From contig NZ_CP109485.1 of the NCBI RefSeq assembly GCF_035918235.1, forward strand, positions 3,782,001 to 3,846,000: a stretch of 64,000 nt of DNA, written 5' to 3'. This document shows positions 32,551 to 40,883 of the stretch, piece after piece. The stretch comes from Streptomyces sp. NBC_01445 (GTDB lineage: Bacteria; Actinomycetota; Actinomycetes; Streptomycetales; Streptomycetaceae). The notes beneath the pieces are model-generated. The model searched no databases. It saw nothing but the letters and a program-made list of their open reading frames with translations, and was not told where the DNA came from. Position 1 is the first letter of the stretch, and every line of letters starts with the position of its first letter. A program made the translations under genes and the position numbers.

Positions 32551-34002
32551 ATGGCGATTGAACAGCGCGGTGTAGACACCATCCCCGACGAGGAACGCAC
32601 GAGCGGTCCCCGGGACATCGTCTCGATCCTCCTCGGCTCGAACCTCTGCCTCGGGGTGATCGTCTTCGGCTGGCTGCCCGTGTCGTTCGGACTCGGCTGG
32701 TGGGCCTCGGTCACCTCAGTAGTCGCGGGCACGCTCCTCGGCACCGCACTCACCGCCCCGCTCGCCCTGGTCTCCCTGCGCACCGGCACGAACCTGTCGA
32801 CGTCGTCGGGCGCCCAGTTCGGCGTCCGCGGGCGGCTCGTCGGCTCGGTCGTCGGCCTGCTCCTGTCGCTCGGTTACACCGCGCTGACCGTGTGGATCGG
32901 CGGCGACGCGATGACGGGCGTCCTGCACCGCCTGTTCGGCGTGCCCGAGTCGGGCCTCACCTACGGCATCGTCTACGCGCTCCTGGCCGCCGCCACCGTG
33001 ATCGGCGCGGTCTACGGCTACCGCGTCCTGCTGCGCCTGTCCCGCGTCCTGGCCGTGGGCATGACCGCGCTCCTGGCGCTCGGCGTGGTCGCGTACGCCC
33101 CGCACTTCACCACGGCGCCGCTGCCGGACGCGGGCGGCTACCTCCTCGGCTCGTTCTGGCCGACCTGGCTGCTCGCCCTCGTCGCCGCCGGCCTGTCGGG
33201 CCCCATCGCCTTCATCACGCTCCTCGGCGACTACACGCGCTACGTGTCCCCGGCCCGCCACTCACAGCGCAGCGTCCTGCGCGCCACCTGGCTCGGCCTG
33301 ATCGTCGGCTTGCTGACGCCCCAGCTGTTCGGCACGTTCACCGCGTACGCGGCACGCGCCGCCCTCGACTACGCGGGCTCGCTCGTCTCCGCCTCGCCCA
33401 CCTGGTACCTGATCCCGCTGCTCCTCGCCGCCTCCGCGGGCTCGGTCGGCAACGCGGGCCTGATGCTCTACTCCATGGGCCTCGACCTGGACGCGATCCT
33501 GCCCCGCGCCTCCCGCACGGCGGCGACCTACACGGTCGCGGCCGTCGCCACGGTCTGCGTCTTCGTCGGCCACTTCGCGTGGGCGGCGCAGGACGCCATG
33601 ACGTCGTTCGTCCTGCTCCTCACCGCGATCGGCACCCCCTGGGCCGTGATCACCCTGATCGGCTTCGTCCGCTGCCGAGGCGTCTACGACGCGGACGCGC
33701 TCCAGGTCTTCAACCGGCGCTCGCGCGGCGGCGTCTACTGGTACCGCAACGGCTGGAACCCGCGCGCCACCGTCTCCTGGGCCCTGGGCGCGTTCGTCGG
33801 CCTGCTCGCGGTGTCCCTGCCGTCGTACGAGGGCCCGCTGCTCTCCCTGACGGGCGGCGTGGACTGCAGCTTCCTGCTGTCGGGCCTGGTCGGCGGGGCG
33901 GCCTACCTGGCGCTGACGGCACGCGAGGTGCGGTCAGTACGCGTCAGGGCCGCCGCGGACAAGAAGTCCGAGGCGGCCCTGGTCACGAGCGGTGAAGGCT
34001 GA
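32551..34002 (+). CDS. NCS1-family purine/cytosine permease
   Basis: A 483-residue membrane protein with about 12 segments. GTNLSTSSGAQFGVRGRLVGS near residues 75-95 and ITLLGDYTRYVSP are characteristic of the NCS1 nucleobase:cation symporters (cytosine, purines, allantoin, hydantoin). It is divergent from the urease operon, which suggests a common regulation by nitrogen and a role in nitrogen scavenging. The AGGGG at 32538 precedes ATG 32551 by about 9 bases. Substrate not determinable. Confidence 0.88.
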   Translation: MAIEQRGVDTIPDEERTSGPRDIVSILLGSNLCLGVIVFGWLPVSFGLGWWASVTSVVAGTLLGTALTAPLALVSLRTGTNLSTSSGAQFGVRGRLVGSVVGLLLSLGYTALTVWIGGDAMTGVLHRLFGVPESGLTYGIVYALLAAATVIGAVYGYRVLLRLSRVLAVGMTALLALGVVAYAPHFTTAPLPDAGGYLLGSFWPTWLLALVAAGLSGPIAFITLLGDYTRYVSPARHSQRSVLRATWLGLIVGLLTPQLFGTFTAYAARAALDYAGSLVSASPTWYLIPLLLAASAGSVGNAGLMLYSMGLDLDAILPRASRTAATYTVAAVATVCVFVGHFAWAAQDAMTSFVLLLTAIGTPWAVITLIGFVRCRGVYDADALQVFNRRSRGGVYWYRNGWNPRATVSWALGAFVGLLAVSLPSYEGPLLSLTGGVDCSFLLSGLVGGAAYLALTAREVRSVRVRAAADKKSEAALVTSGEG

Positions 34003-34014
34003 GCGCGAGCGGCT

Positions 34015-35103
34015 CTAGCCGAGCTGGTGCATCCAGCCGTGCTTGTCCACGCTCGTGCCGCGCTGGACGTCGAGCAGCGCCTCGCGCAGCTTCCGCGTGA
34101 CCTCGCCGGGCTCGCCGCCCGACTGGGTCCACTGCGCGCCGGCGCGCTTGACGGTGCCGACAGGCGTGATGACCGCCGCGGTGCCGCAGGCGAAGACCTC
34201 GGTGAGCGTGCCGTTCTCGGAGTCGGCCTGCCACTGGTCGATGGAGACGCGGCCCTCGACGGACTCGTAACCCAGGTCGCGGGCGACCGACAGGAGCGAG
34301 TCACGGGTGACGCCCGCGAGGAGTGAGCCGGTCAGCTCGGGGGTGACGATCTTGTCTCCGTACACGAAGTACAGGTTCATGCCGCCCAGTTCCTCGACCC
34401 ACTTGTGCTCGACGGCATCGAGGTAGGCGACCTGGTCGCAGCCCTCGGCTGCGGCCTCGGCCTGGGCGAGGAGGGACGCCGCGTAGTTGCCGCCGGTCTT
34501 GGCGTCGCCCATGCCGCCGGGGACGGCGCGCACGCGGTCCTCGGACAACCAGATCGACACCGGCTTGACGCCACCGGCGAAGTAGGCGCCCGCGGGCGAG
34601 GCGATCACGATGAAGAGATACTCGTTGGCGGGCTTCACGCCCAGGCCGACCTCGGTCGCGATCATGAAGGGGCGCAGGTAGAGGGACTCCTCGCCGCCGT
34701 GCGCCGGGACCCACGCGATGTCCTGCGTGACCAGCGCGTCGCACGCCTCGATGAACGTCTCGACCGGCAGCTCGGGCATGGCGAGGCGGCGCGCCGATGC
34801 CTGGAAGCGCTTGGCGTTCATCTCGGGGCGGAAGGTGGCGACGGTGCCGTCGGGCTGGCGGTAGGCCTTGAGGCCCTCGAAGATCTCCTGCGCGTAGTGC
34901 AGGACGTTCGTCGCCGGGTCGAGGGAGAGCGGTCCGTAGGGCACGAGCTGCCCGTCGTGCCAGCCGCGGCCCTCGGTCCACCGGATCGTCACCATGTGGT
35001 CGGTGAAGTGGCGGCCGAATCCCGGGTTGGCCAGGATCGCCTCGCGCTCCGCGCCGGACAGCGGGGTCGAGGAGGGCTTGAGCTCGATCGTGGGCGTCGT
35101 CAT
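34015..35103 (-). CDS. ilvE: Branched-chain amino acid aminotransferase
   Basis: A 362-residue fold-type IV PLP enzyme of the class II branched-chain group. The PLP Lys lies in [23 protein letters not shown] and [17 protein letters not shown] are hallmark segments. It catalyses the last step of isoleucine, leucine and valine synthesis and the first of their breakdown. It lies downstream of leuB, with a terminator and a 275-base gap in between that should contain its own promoter. It converges on the NCS1 permease gene with only 12 bases between stops. Confidence 0.94.
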   Translation of the reverse strand: MTTPTIELKPSSTPLSGAEREAILANPGFGRHFTDHMVTIRWTEGRGWHDGQLVPYGPLSLDPATNVLHYAQEIFEGLKAYRQPDGTVATFRPEMNAKRFQASARRLAMPELPVETFIEACDALVTQDIAWVPAHGGEESLYLRPFMIATEVGLGVKPANEYLFIVIASPAGAYFAGGVKPVSIWLSEDRVRAVPGGMGDAKTGGNYAASLLAQAEAAAEGCDQVAYLDAVEHKWVEELGGMNLYFVYGDKIVTPELTGSLLAGVTRDSLLSVARDLGYESVEGRVSIDQWQADSENGTLTEVFACGTAAVITPVGTVKRAGAQWTQSGGEPGEVTRKLREALLDVQRGTSVDKHGWMHQLG

Positions 35104-35210
35104 GGTTGCGTGTCCTTCACCGGTTGTGTGTGACGGACCGCTTCACGCTCGCAGCTGGAAGCACGAACTTCCCAACTACTCGGTCGTCCGAGCTTCTGCG
35201 TTCACCGCGG

Positions 35211-35237
35211 CCCCACGTCCGATTATCGCTCGTGGGG
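35211..35237. promoter_or_regulatory. Inverted repeat upstream of ilvE
   Basis: CCCCACG (35211-35217) and CGTGGGG (35231-35237) frame a 13-base spacer that contains, on the minus strand, GATAAT, a reasonable -10 box for ilvE. The rest of 35104-35320 shows no leader ORF with a run of branched-chain codons that I could find. Confidence 0.35.
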
Positions 35238-35323
35238 TCCGATGGACGAAAACAGCCCGTACGGGTCCTGCGTGAGGTGCGGTCCTGGGGTTGATGGTGG
35301 CACCCGGGGACCGCAAAGGTGAA

Positions 35324-35355
35324 GCCGCCGGGTGCGGATGCGACCCGGCGGCTGC
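35324..35355 (-). terminator. Terminator after leuB
   Basis: AGCCGCCGGGT and ACCCGGCGGCT form an 11-bp stem with a 9-base loop, 24 bases past the leuB stop. Confidence 0.7.
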
Positions 35356-35378
35356 TTAAGTGCATTAACAGCGGCGGG

Positions 35379-36428
35379 TCAGCCGGCTACTCGTCCGGCG
35401 AGCGCGTCGCCGATCTCGTCGGTCGACCGCACGCTGGTGCCGCGCTCGGCCAGGTCGGCGGAGACGGCGTCCTCGATGCGAGCGGCCTCCGCCTCGTAAC
35501 CGAGGTGACGCAGCAGGAGCGCCACGGACAGGACCGTGGCCGTGGGGTCGGCCTTGGCCTGGCCGGCGATGTCGGGGGCCGAGCCGTGGACCGGCTCGAA
35601 CATCGACGGGAACTCGCGGGACGGGTTGATGTTCCCGGAGGCCGCGACGCCGATACCGCCGGAGACGGCGGCGGCGAGGTCGGTGATGATGTCGCCGAAG
35701 AGGTTGTCGGTGACGATCACGTCGAAGCGCTCGGGGTCGGTGACGAGGAAGATCGTCGCCGCGTCCACGTGCAGGTAGTCGGTGGTGACCTCGGGGAACT
35801 CCGCGGCCACCTTGTTGAAGATGTTCGTCCAGAGGTGGCCCGCGAAGGACAGCACGTTGTTCTTGTGGACCAGCGTGAGCTTCTTGCGGGGGCGGGCCTG
35901 GGCGCGGGCGAACGCGTCACGGACCACGCGCTCGACACCGAACGCCGTGTTGACGGAGACCTCGGTGGCGACCTCGTGCGGGGTGCCGGTGCGGATCGAG
36001 CCACCGTTGCCCGTGTACGGGCCCTCGGTGCCCTCGCGGACCACGATGAAGTCGATCTCCGGCTGGCCCTTGAGGGGCGTCGCCACACCCGGGAGCAGCT
36101 TGCTCGGGCGGAGGTTGACGTGGTGGTCGAAGAGGAAGCGGAGCTTGAGCAGGAAGCCGCGCTCGAGGACGCCGGACGGGACCGAGGGGTCACCGATCGC
36201 GCCGAGCAGGATGGCGTCGTGCTGCTTGAGCGCCGCGACATCGGCGTCGGTGAGGGTCTCACCGGTCGCGTGGTAGCGCCTGGCGCCGAAGTCGTATTCC
36301 TTGGTCTCCAGCTTCACATCCTGCGGGAGGACTGCGCCGAGGACCTTGAGCCCCTGGGCCACGACCTCCTGGCCGATGCCGTCACCGGGGATCACTGCGA
36401 GATTGAGGATGCGAGAGCTAGCCGACAT
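35379..36428 (-). CDS. leuB: 3-isopropylmalate dehydrogenase
   Basis: A 349-residue decarboxylating dehydrogenase of the isocitrate/isopropylmalate family. [27 protein letters not shown], the metal-site segment [12 protein letters not shown] and the cofactor region [16 protein letters not shown] are all present. It oxidises and decarboxylates 3-isopropylmalate in leucine synthesis using NAD. In actinobacteria it also serves the citramalate route by acting on erythro-3-methylmalate, which would link it to cimA. Stand-alone gene; start at ATG 36428. Confidence 0.94.
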   Translation of the reverse strand: MSASSRILNLAVIPGDGIGQEVVAQGLKVLGAVLPQDVKLETKEYDFGARRYHATGETLTDADVAALKQHDAILLGAIGDPSVPSGVLERGFLLKLRFLFDHHVNLRPSKLLPGVATPLKGQPEIDFIVVREGTEGPYTGNGGSIRTGTPHEVATEVSVNTAFGVERVVRDAFARAQARPRKKLTLVHKNNVLSFAGHLWTNIFNKVAAEFPEVTTDYLHVDAATIFLVTDPERFDVIVTDNLFGDIITDLAAAVSGGIGVAASGNINPSREFPSMFEPVHGSAPDIAGQAKADPTATVLSVALLLRHLGYEAEAARIEDAVSADLAERGTSVRSTDEIGDALAGRVAG

Positions 36429-36542
36429 ACGGGCACCCTACGTCGGCGTCCCATGGGATGACACTCGATGTCCGCCATTCGGACATGGGCCGTGCGGTCC
36501 GCCGGGCGCTCCGCCGTACGGGCTGCCGCGGGGTCGATTTCT

Positions 36543-36553
36543 GTTCACCCGCA
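36543..36553 (+). promoter_or_regulatory. PHO-box-like repeat upstream of the acid phosphatase
   Basis: GTTCACCCGCA matches the 11-base Streptomyces PHO-box unit (GKTCAYYYRSG) at 10 positions. It lies 42 bases before the phosphatase start. The neighbouring 11-base units match poorly, so this would be a weak or partial PhoP site. Confidence 0.35.
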
Positions 36554-36578
36554 GGTGTGGCCCTCGTTGGTTGTCACT

Positions 36579-36594
36579 GGGAAGTTTTCTTCCC
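36579..36594 (+). promoter_or_regulatory. Hairpin abutting the phosphatase start codon
   Basis: GGGAAGTTTTCTTCCC is a perfect 6-bp stem with a TTTT loop, ending on the base before the ATG. The only ribosome-binding-like bases (GGGAAG) are inside the stem, so folding would hide them. Confidence 0.45.
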
Positions 36595-38193
36595 ATGGAC
36601 ACACCGAACGTGGGCATTCCCGAGCAGCTGGCCCGCCGTCTGAGCATGCCGGAGCAGCACGAGTACCTCCGGGCCCGGTTCAGCAGGCGGCGCGCGCTGA
36701 CCGGGACCGCGGCGAGCCTGGGCGGCCTGACCCTCCTGGGCGGCTCGGCCTCCTCGGCGTGCGCGACGCCTTCCGCCGCCGCCTCGCCCGCCGCTCCCGT
36801 CCGCTCGGCGGCCGTGCAGGTCGACGGCTCCCTCGTCGCACCCTTCGCCCGCCATCTCGCCTTCGGCGCCGACCCGAAGACGCAGATGCGGATCTCCTGG
36901 CAGGTGCCGTTCGCGGTACGCAAGCCGTTCGTACGGGTGGGCCTCAAGCCATGGGACCTCAGCCGGAAGATCGAGGCGGAGGTGCGCGCGCTGCACACCC
37001 CGAGCCTGTCGAAGAAGCTCCCGGCGGTCGAGCAGCACTATCTGCACGCTGCCCTGGACGGCCTCACCCCCGGGACGACGTACTACTACGGAGTGGGCCA
37101 CGACGGTTTCGATCCGGCGTCCGCGGAGCGCATCGCGACGATCGGTTCCTTCCGCACGGCTCCGGCGGAGGCGGAGAAGTTCGTCTTCACGGCCTTCGGC
37201 GACCAGGGCGTCAGCTATGACGCGCTCGCCAACGACCAGCTGATCCTGGGCCAGAACCCCTCGTTCCATCTGCACGCGGGCGACATCTGCTACGCCGACA
37301 GCACCGGGCACGGCAAGGAGTCGGACACGTACGACGCGCGCGTGTGGGACCAGTTCCTCGCGCAGACGGAGTCGGTCGCGAAGTCGGTGCCGTGGATGGT
37401 GACGACCGGCAACCACGACATGGAGGCCTGGTACTCCCCCAACGGGTACGGCGGCCAGTCGGCCCGCTGGACCCTGCCGGGCAACGGCCCGGACCCGCGG
37501 AACGCGCCGGGCGTCTACTCCTTCGTGTACGGGAACGTGGGCGTCGTCGCGCTCGACGCGAACGACGTCTCGTACGAGATCCCCGCGAACAAGGGCTACA
37601 CGGACGGTAAGCAGACCGCGTGGCTGGCCAAGCGGCTCGGTGAGCTGCGCGGGCGCAAGGACATCGACTTCGTGGTGGTCTTCTTCCACCACTGCGCGTA
37701 CTCGACGTCGACGCATGCCTCCGACGGCGGGGTGCGCGCCGCGTGGCTGCCGCTGTTCGCCGAGCACCAGGTGGACCTGGTGATCAACGGGCACAACCAC
37801 GTGTACGAGCGCACGGACGCCATCAAGGACGGAGAGGTGGGCAAGCCGGTGCCGGTCGGCGCGTCGACCGATCCGACGCGCGACGGCATCGTGTACGTCA
37901 CCGCGGGCGGCGCCGGCAAGGACCTCTACGGGTTCGGCCTCGGGGTCAAGGACAGCTACGAGGGCCATGTCCAGGACCGCGAGTCGATCGTGACGTTCCA
38001 CTGGACGAAGTCACGCCTGCCGGACCCGGACACCGTGGAGTGGTCGCGGGTGCGGTACACCGGCTTCTCGTTCCTCGCGGTGGAGGCGGAGACCGGCGGG
38101 GCGGGCGTGACCCCGAGGCTGAAGGTCTCCGCGCTGGCCGAGAGCGGCAAGCGCATCGACTACTTCGAGATCAAGCGGGGCGCACAGCCTTAG
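36595..38193 (+). CDS. Exported purple acid phosphatase-like metallophosphoesterase
   Basis: A 532-residue exported protein with a twin-arginine signal far from the start (FSRRRALTGTAASLGGLTLLGG, about residues 30-50). A fibronectin-like N-terminal domain (about 80-190) precedes the catalytic domain, which carries all five purple acid phosphatase blocks: FGDQG, GDICYAD, GNHDME, VVFFHH and GHNHVYER. These bind a two-metal centre and hydrolyse phosphomonoesters outside the cell. Upstream are a PHO-box-like unit and a hairpin that may cover the ribosome site. It converges on a 46-residue gene. Confidence 0.9.
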   Translation: MDTPNVGIPEQLARRLSMPEQHEYLRARFSRRRALTGTAASLGGLTLLGGSASSACATPSAAASPAAPVRSAAVQVDGSLVAPFARHLAFGADPKTQMRISWQVPFAVRKPFVRVGLKPWDLSRKIEAEVRALHTPSLSKKLPAVEQHYLHAALDGLTPGTTYYYGVGHDGFDPASAERIATIGSFRTAPAEAEKFVFTAFGDQGVSYDALANDQLILGQNPSFHLHAGDICYADSTGHGKESDTYDARVWDQFLAQTESVAKSVPWMVTTGNHDMEAWYSPNGYGGQSARWTLPGNGPDPRNAPGVYSFVYGNVGVVALDANDVSYEIPANKGYTDGKQTAWLAKRLGELRGRKDIDFVVVFFHHCAYSTSTHASDGGVRAAWLPLFAEHQVDLVINGHNHVYERTDAIKDGEVGKPVPVGASTDPTRDGIVYVTAGGAGKDLYGFGLGVKDSYEGHVQDRESIVTFHWTKSRLPDPDTVEWSRVRYTGFSFLAVEAETGGAGVTPRLKVSALAESGKRIDYFEIKRGAQP

Positions 38194-38205
38194 GGGCGCT
38201 GGGCC

Positions 38206-38346
38206 CTAGCAGGACTCGTGCCCCGTCTCGCCGCCGTTGTCCCTGCGGTCGAGGGCTCGCTGCAGGGCGGCGGCGGCGTTCTTGCGGTCTGAATCGGACG
38301 GCGATGCGTGACGGACTCGGCGGCGGACGGGCGTCGCTGTGGCCAT
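38206..38346 (-). CDS. Conserved small protein, 46 residues, unknown function
   Basis: A short gene encoding a basic, Ala- and Arg-rich protein that begins MATATPVRRRVRHASPSDSD and ends GGETGHESC. AAGGAG lies 9 bases before the ATG, and codons are strongly G/C-ending in third position. I recall near-identical small proteins of unknown function in other streptomycetes. It converges with the phosphatase, 12 bases apart. The 254 bases upstream (38347-38600) contain no other gene that I can support; the promoter must lie there. Confidence 0.7.
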   Translation of the reverse strand: MATATPVRRRVRHASPSDSDRKNAAAALQRALDRRDNGGETGHESC

Positions 38347-38600
38347 GAGAGATCGACTCCTTGAGATCACGGGGGATTTCGAGGCGCCGGAAGAGGCGGG
38401 GAGCCTGGAGCGGCAGGGGTTGCCTGCCTTCTGCTCAGCTCACGACCGCCATTCGCTGGATCGAGCGAGACGTTCGGCTCTTACAAAGCTAAGCGAGGAG
38501 CCTGCTTCTGTCTCCACAATTACTCGGACTTCCTACTATCTGAGACGGGAGTCACGGAGACGGGTCGCTGCGCGCGGGGCCGGCCGGCGCTCCCCCCTGG

Positions 38601-39161
38601 TCAGAGAATGTCGCCGCCCCGCCAGTCGAAGAGGAGCGCGTGGGCCGGGTCGAGGGCGGCGGTGGCGCGACGCAGGTACGGCGCGCTCTCGTCGTCCGGC
38701 AGCCGCACCGGCCCGTCGGGACCGTACGCGGCGAAATCGCCCTGCCACTGTTTCCAGCCCCGCGCCCGGTAGAGACCGGCCCCGTCGGGCGACGCCGACA
38801 GCGCGCCCAGGTCGTAGGCCGCGTCGATCACCCGCTCCAGGGCCGCCATGATCTGCCCGCCCAGGCCGCTCCTGCGCGCATCGGCGCGGACGGCGACGCC
38901 CTCGACGTAGCCGGTGCGCAGCGAGCGGCCCGCGTGCGCGACCCGGCGCTGCACCACGGAGCCGTGCGCGACGAGGTCGCCGGCGCTGTCGCGCACGAGG
39001 GCGTGCACGCCGCCGACGGTGTGGTCCCAGTCGTCGTCGCTGAAGCCGCCGTCGAAGGCGTCGTCCAACAGGGCGCGCACGGACCGGAGTTCGGCGCGGT
39101 TGAGGTCGGCGGTGTGTGCGGTGCTCAGCGTGGTCACCGTGACACCGTACTCACGCGCCAT
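38601..39161 (-). CDS. GNAT acetyltransferase resembling aminoglycoside 2'-N-acetyltransferase
   Basis: A 186-residue GNAT-fold protein that resembles the AAC(2')-I family along its whole length: HTADLN near the start, DDWDHTVGGVHALV, the acetyl-CoA region TGYVEGVAVRADARRSGLGGQIM, LGALSASPDGAGLYRARGW and the late RLPDDES. Such enzymes acetylate the 2'-amino group of aminoglycosides; in mycobacteria the gene is intrinsic and may have a housekeeping role. ATG 39161 and GTG 39137 are both possible starts, and neither has a strong ribosome site; family alignment slightly favours the shorter form. It is divergent from the phospholipid operon. Confidence 0.8.
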   Translation of the reverse strand: MAREYGVTVTTLSTAHTADLNRAELRSVRALLDDAFDGGFSDDDWDHTVGGVHALVRDSAGDLVAHGSVVQRRVAHAGRSLRTGYVEGVAVRADARRSGLGGQIMAALERVIDAAYDLGALSASPDGAGLYRARGWKQWQGDFAAYGPDGPVRLPDDESAPYLRRATAALDPAHALLFDWRGGDIL

Positions 39162-39213
39162 TTGAGTACGCGTGCCGATTTCACGCCGCGTCCGCGACGG
39201 CACAGTCGTCCTC

Positions 39214-40032
39214 ATGAACGGCCTCTACGCTCTCAAGCCCTGGTACGCGGACCGGCTCTCCGGCCTGCGCCGCGCGCTGGCCGCCCGGCAGGTCTCGCCC
39301 GACACCCTGACGGCGGCCGGTGTGCTGTGCGCCGCGGGCGCGGCGGCGGCGCTCGCCTGGCTGCCGGCGCCGCTGGCCGCGCTGCCCGTGGCGGTGCTGC
39401 TCGCGGCGCGGCTCGCCTTCGCGAACCTGGACGGCGCGCTCGCCCGCGACACAGGCCGCACGACGCGTCGCGGCGCTCTCCTCAACGAGCTGGGGGACCG
39501 CGTGGCCGATCTGCTCGTCGTCGCGGGTTTCCTGCCGCTGGCCCCGCTGTGGCTGGTGGCCGCGGCGGCCTTCGCGGCGACGCTCCCTTCGTGGGTCTCC
39601 CTGGCGGGCGCGGCGGCGGGCGCTCCCCGGCGCAATGGCGGCCCGGTCGGCAAGACGGAGCGCTGCCTCCTCGCGGTCGTGGCCGCGGCCTCGGGCTGGG
39701 CGGTACCGGTGCTCGCGGTCGTCGCGGCGGGGTCCGCGGTGACGGCAGTGGTGCGGGCGGTGTGGGTGTGGCGGGCGCTCGGCCGGGCTGAGCAGGCTGC
39801 GGCTACGGAGACTGCCGCGGCGCCCGAGAAGGCTGAGCTCCCGGTGGCGGAGCCCACGGCCCCGGCCACCCGTCGCCGCCCGTCCCCCTCCCCCTCCCGC
39901 GCCCCCACGCTCAACTCCCGCCCTCCGAAGCCCGATCGAGGCCTCGATCCCGGCGAAGTGTCCGGTTCCATCACCCACACCCGCCCACAGTCCCCCGCGG
40001 ACCGCGGTACGCAGCTTCGGGGCACCCGATGA
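39214..40032 (+). CDS. CDP-alcohol phosphatidyltransferase-family protein with altered motif
   Basis: A 272-residue membrane protein with about five hydrophobic segments and a Pro/Ser/Arg-rich C-terminal tail. The family motif DG-x2-AR-x8-G-x3-D-x3-D is present as DGALARDTGRTTRRG followed by ALLNELGD: the preceding Asp (D-x-x-DG) is Ala, and the third Asp is Asn, so two of four acidic residues are lost. It starts a tight operon: its end overlaps the next start by 4 bases (ATGA). Such enzymes attach a CDP-activated lipid head to an alcohol; here the activity may be changed. ATG 39214 gives the MNGLYALKPWYADRL start. Confidence 0.82.
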   Translation: MNGLYALKPWYADRLSGLRRALAARQVSPDTLTAAGVLCAAGAAAALAWLPAPLAALPVAVLLAARLAFANLDGALARDTGRTTRRGALLNELGDRVADLLVVAGFLPLAPLWLVAAAAFAATLPSWVSLAGAAAGAPRRNGGPVGKTERCLLAVVAAASGWAVPVLAVVAAGSAVTAVVRAVWVWRALGRAEQAAATETAAAPEKAELPVAEPTAPATRRRPSPSPSRAPTLNSRPPKPDRGLDPGEVSGSITHTRPQSPADRGTQLRGTR

Positions 40033-40883
40033 GCGCCGTGTTCGTCGCCGGTGAGGTCGCCGGGCGGGCCGTGCCGGTCGTGGCCGGGGTCCTCGGGGCC
40101 GGTGGTGTCGCCGTCGCCTCGCTGCCGTCCCGGGTACGGATGCGGGCCGAGCTGCGCAGGCGCTGGCGGACCTGGGCGCTGTCCGCGCCACTGTTCATCG
40201 GTGCCTTCTTCGTGGGCCGCGCGGGCGCGTTCGTGCTCGCGGCCGGGCTCGGTGCGGTCGCGGTGGGCGAGTACGCGCGGATGGCGGGCCTGCCCCGCGC
40301 CGAGCGGGCCGTACTGGTGGCCGCCGCAATTGCCGTGCCTGGCGCGGCACTTGCGGGGCCCGATCCCCGTACGACCGGGGCACTTCTCGTACTCGCCGTG
40401 CTCGCGGCGGTCTGCGCGGGCGACGCCGAACAGGGCTTCACGCGCGCCTCCCGCACGCTCTTCGGTCTCCTGTGGATCCCGGTGTCGCTGAGCAGCCTGG
40501 TGCTGCTCGGCGACACGGCGCTCGCGGTCGGGGTCGCGGTGGCGTTCGGTGACGTGGGCGCGTGGTGCGGCGGTACCGCGCTCGGCCGGCGGGGGCCGCT
40601 CTCGCGCCGCCTCTCGCCGCTGTCCCCGAACAAGACATGGGCGGGCGTGGTGGGCGCCGCTGCCGCAACTGCCGCCGCACTCACGGCAGTCGGCGCCTTC
40701 ACGCCGGTCCTGTGGGCCGCCGTCCTGGCCGGCTGCGTCCTCGGCGATCTCGTCGAGTCGATGGTGAAGCGCGAAGCGGGCGTGAAGGACGCGGGCAGCT
40801 GGCTTCCGGGCTTCGGCGGGCTCCTCGACCGTATCGACTCGCTCCTCGTGGCCCTGCTCCTCGTGATGGTGGTGACCCTGTGA
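40029..40883 (+). CDS. Phosphatidate cytidylyltransferase (CdsA-like)
   Basis: A 284-residue polytopic membrane protein. The CDP-diglyceride synthase signature is clear near the C-terminus: SPNKTWAG followed by GDLVESMVKREAGVKDAG and LPGFGGLLDRIDSL. It makes CDP-diacylglycerol from CTP and phosphatidate. It overlaps both neighbours by 4 bases (ATGA upstream, GTGA downstream), so the three proteins are probably made in fixed ratio. As the genus has a housekeeping cdsA elsewhere, this is likely a specialised copy. Confidence 0.87.
   Translation: MSAVFVAGEVAGRAVPVVAGVLGAGGVAVASLPSRVRMRAELRRRWRTWALSAPLFIGAFFVGRAGAFVLAAGLGAVAVGEYARMAGLPRAERAVLVAAAIAVPGAALAGPDPRTTGALLVLAVLAAVCAGDAEQGFTRASRTLFGLLWIPVSLSSLVLLGDTALAVGVAVAFGDVGAWCGGTALGRRGPLSRRLSPLSPNKTWAGVVGAAAATAAALTAVGAFTPVLWAAVLAGCVLGDLVESMVKREAGVKDAGSWLPGFGGLLDRIDSLLVALLLVMVVTL

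Noticed and set aside
38347..38600. SigR-type promoter (GGAAGT) upstream of the 46-residue gene
   Set aside because: No GTT element at the required spacing follows it.
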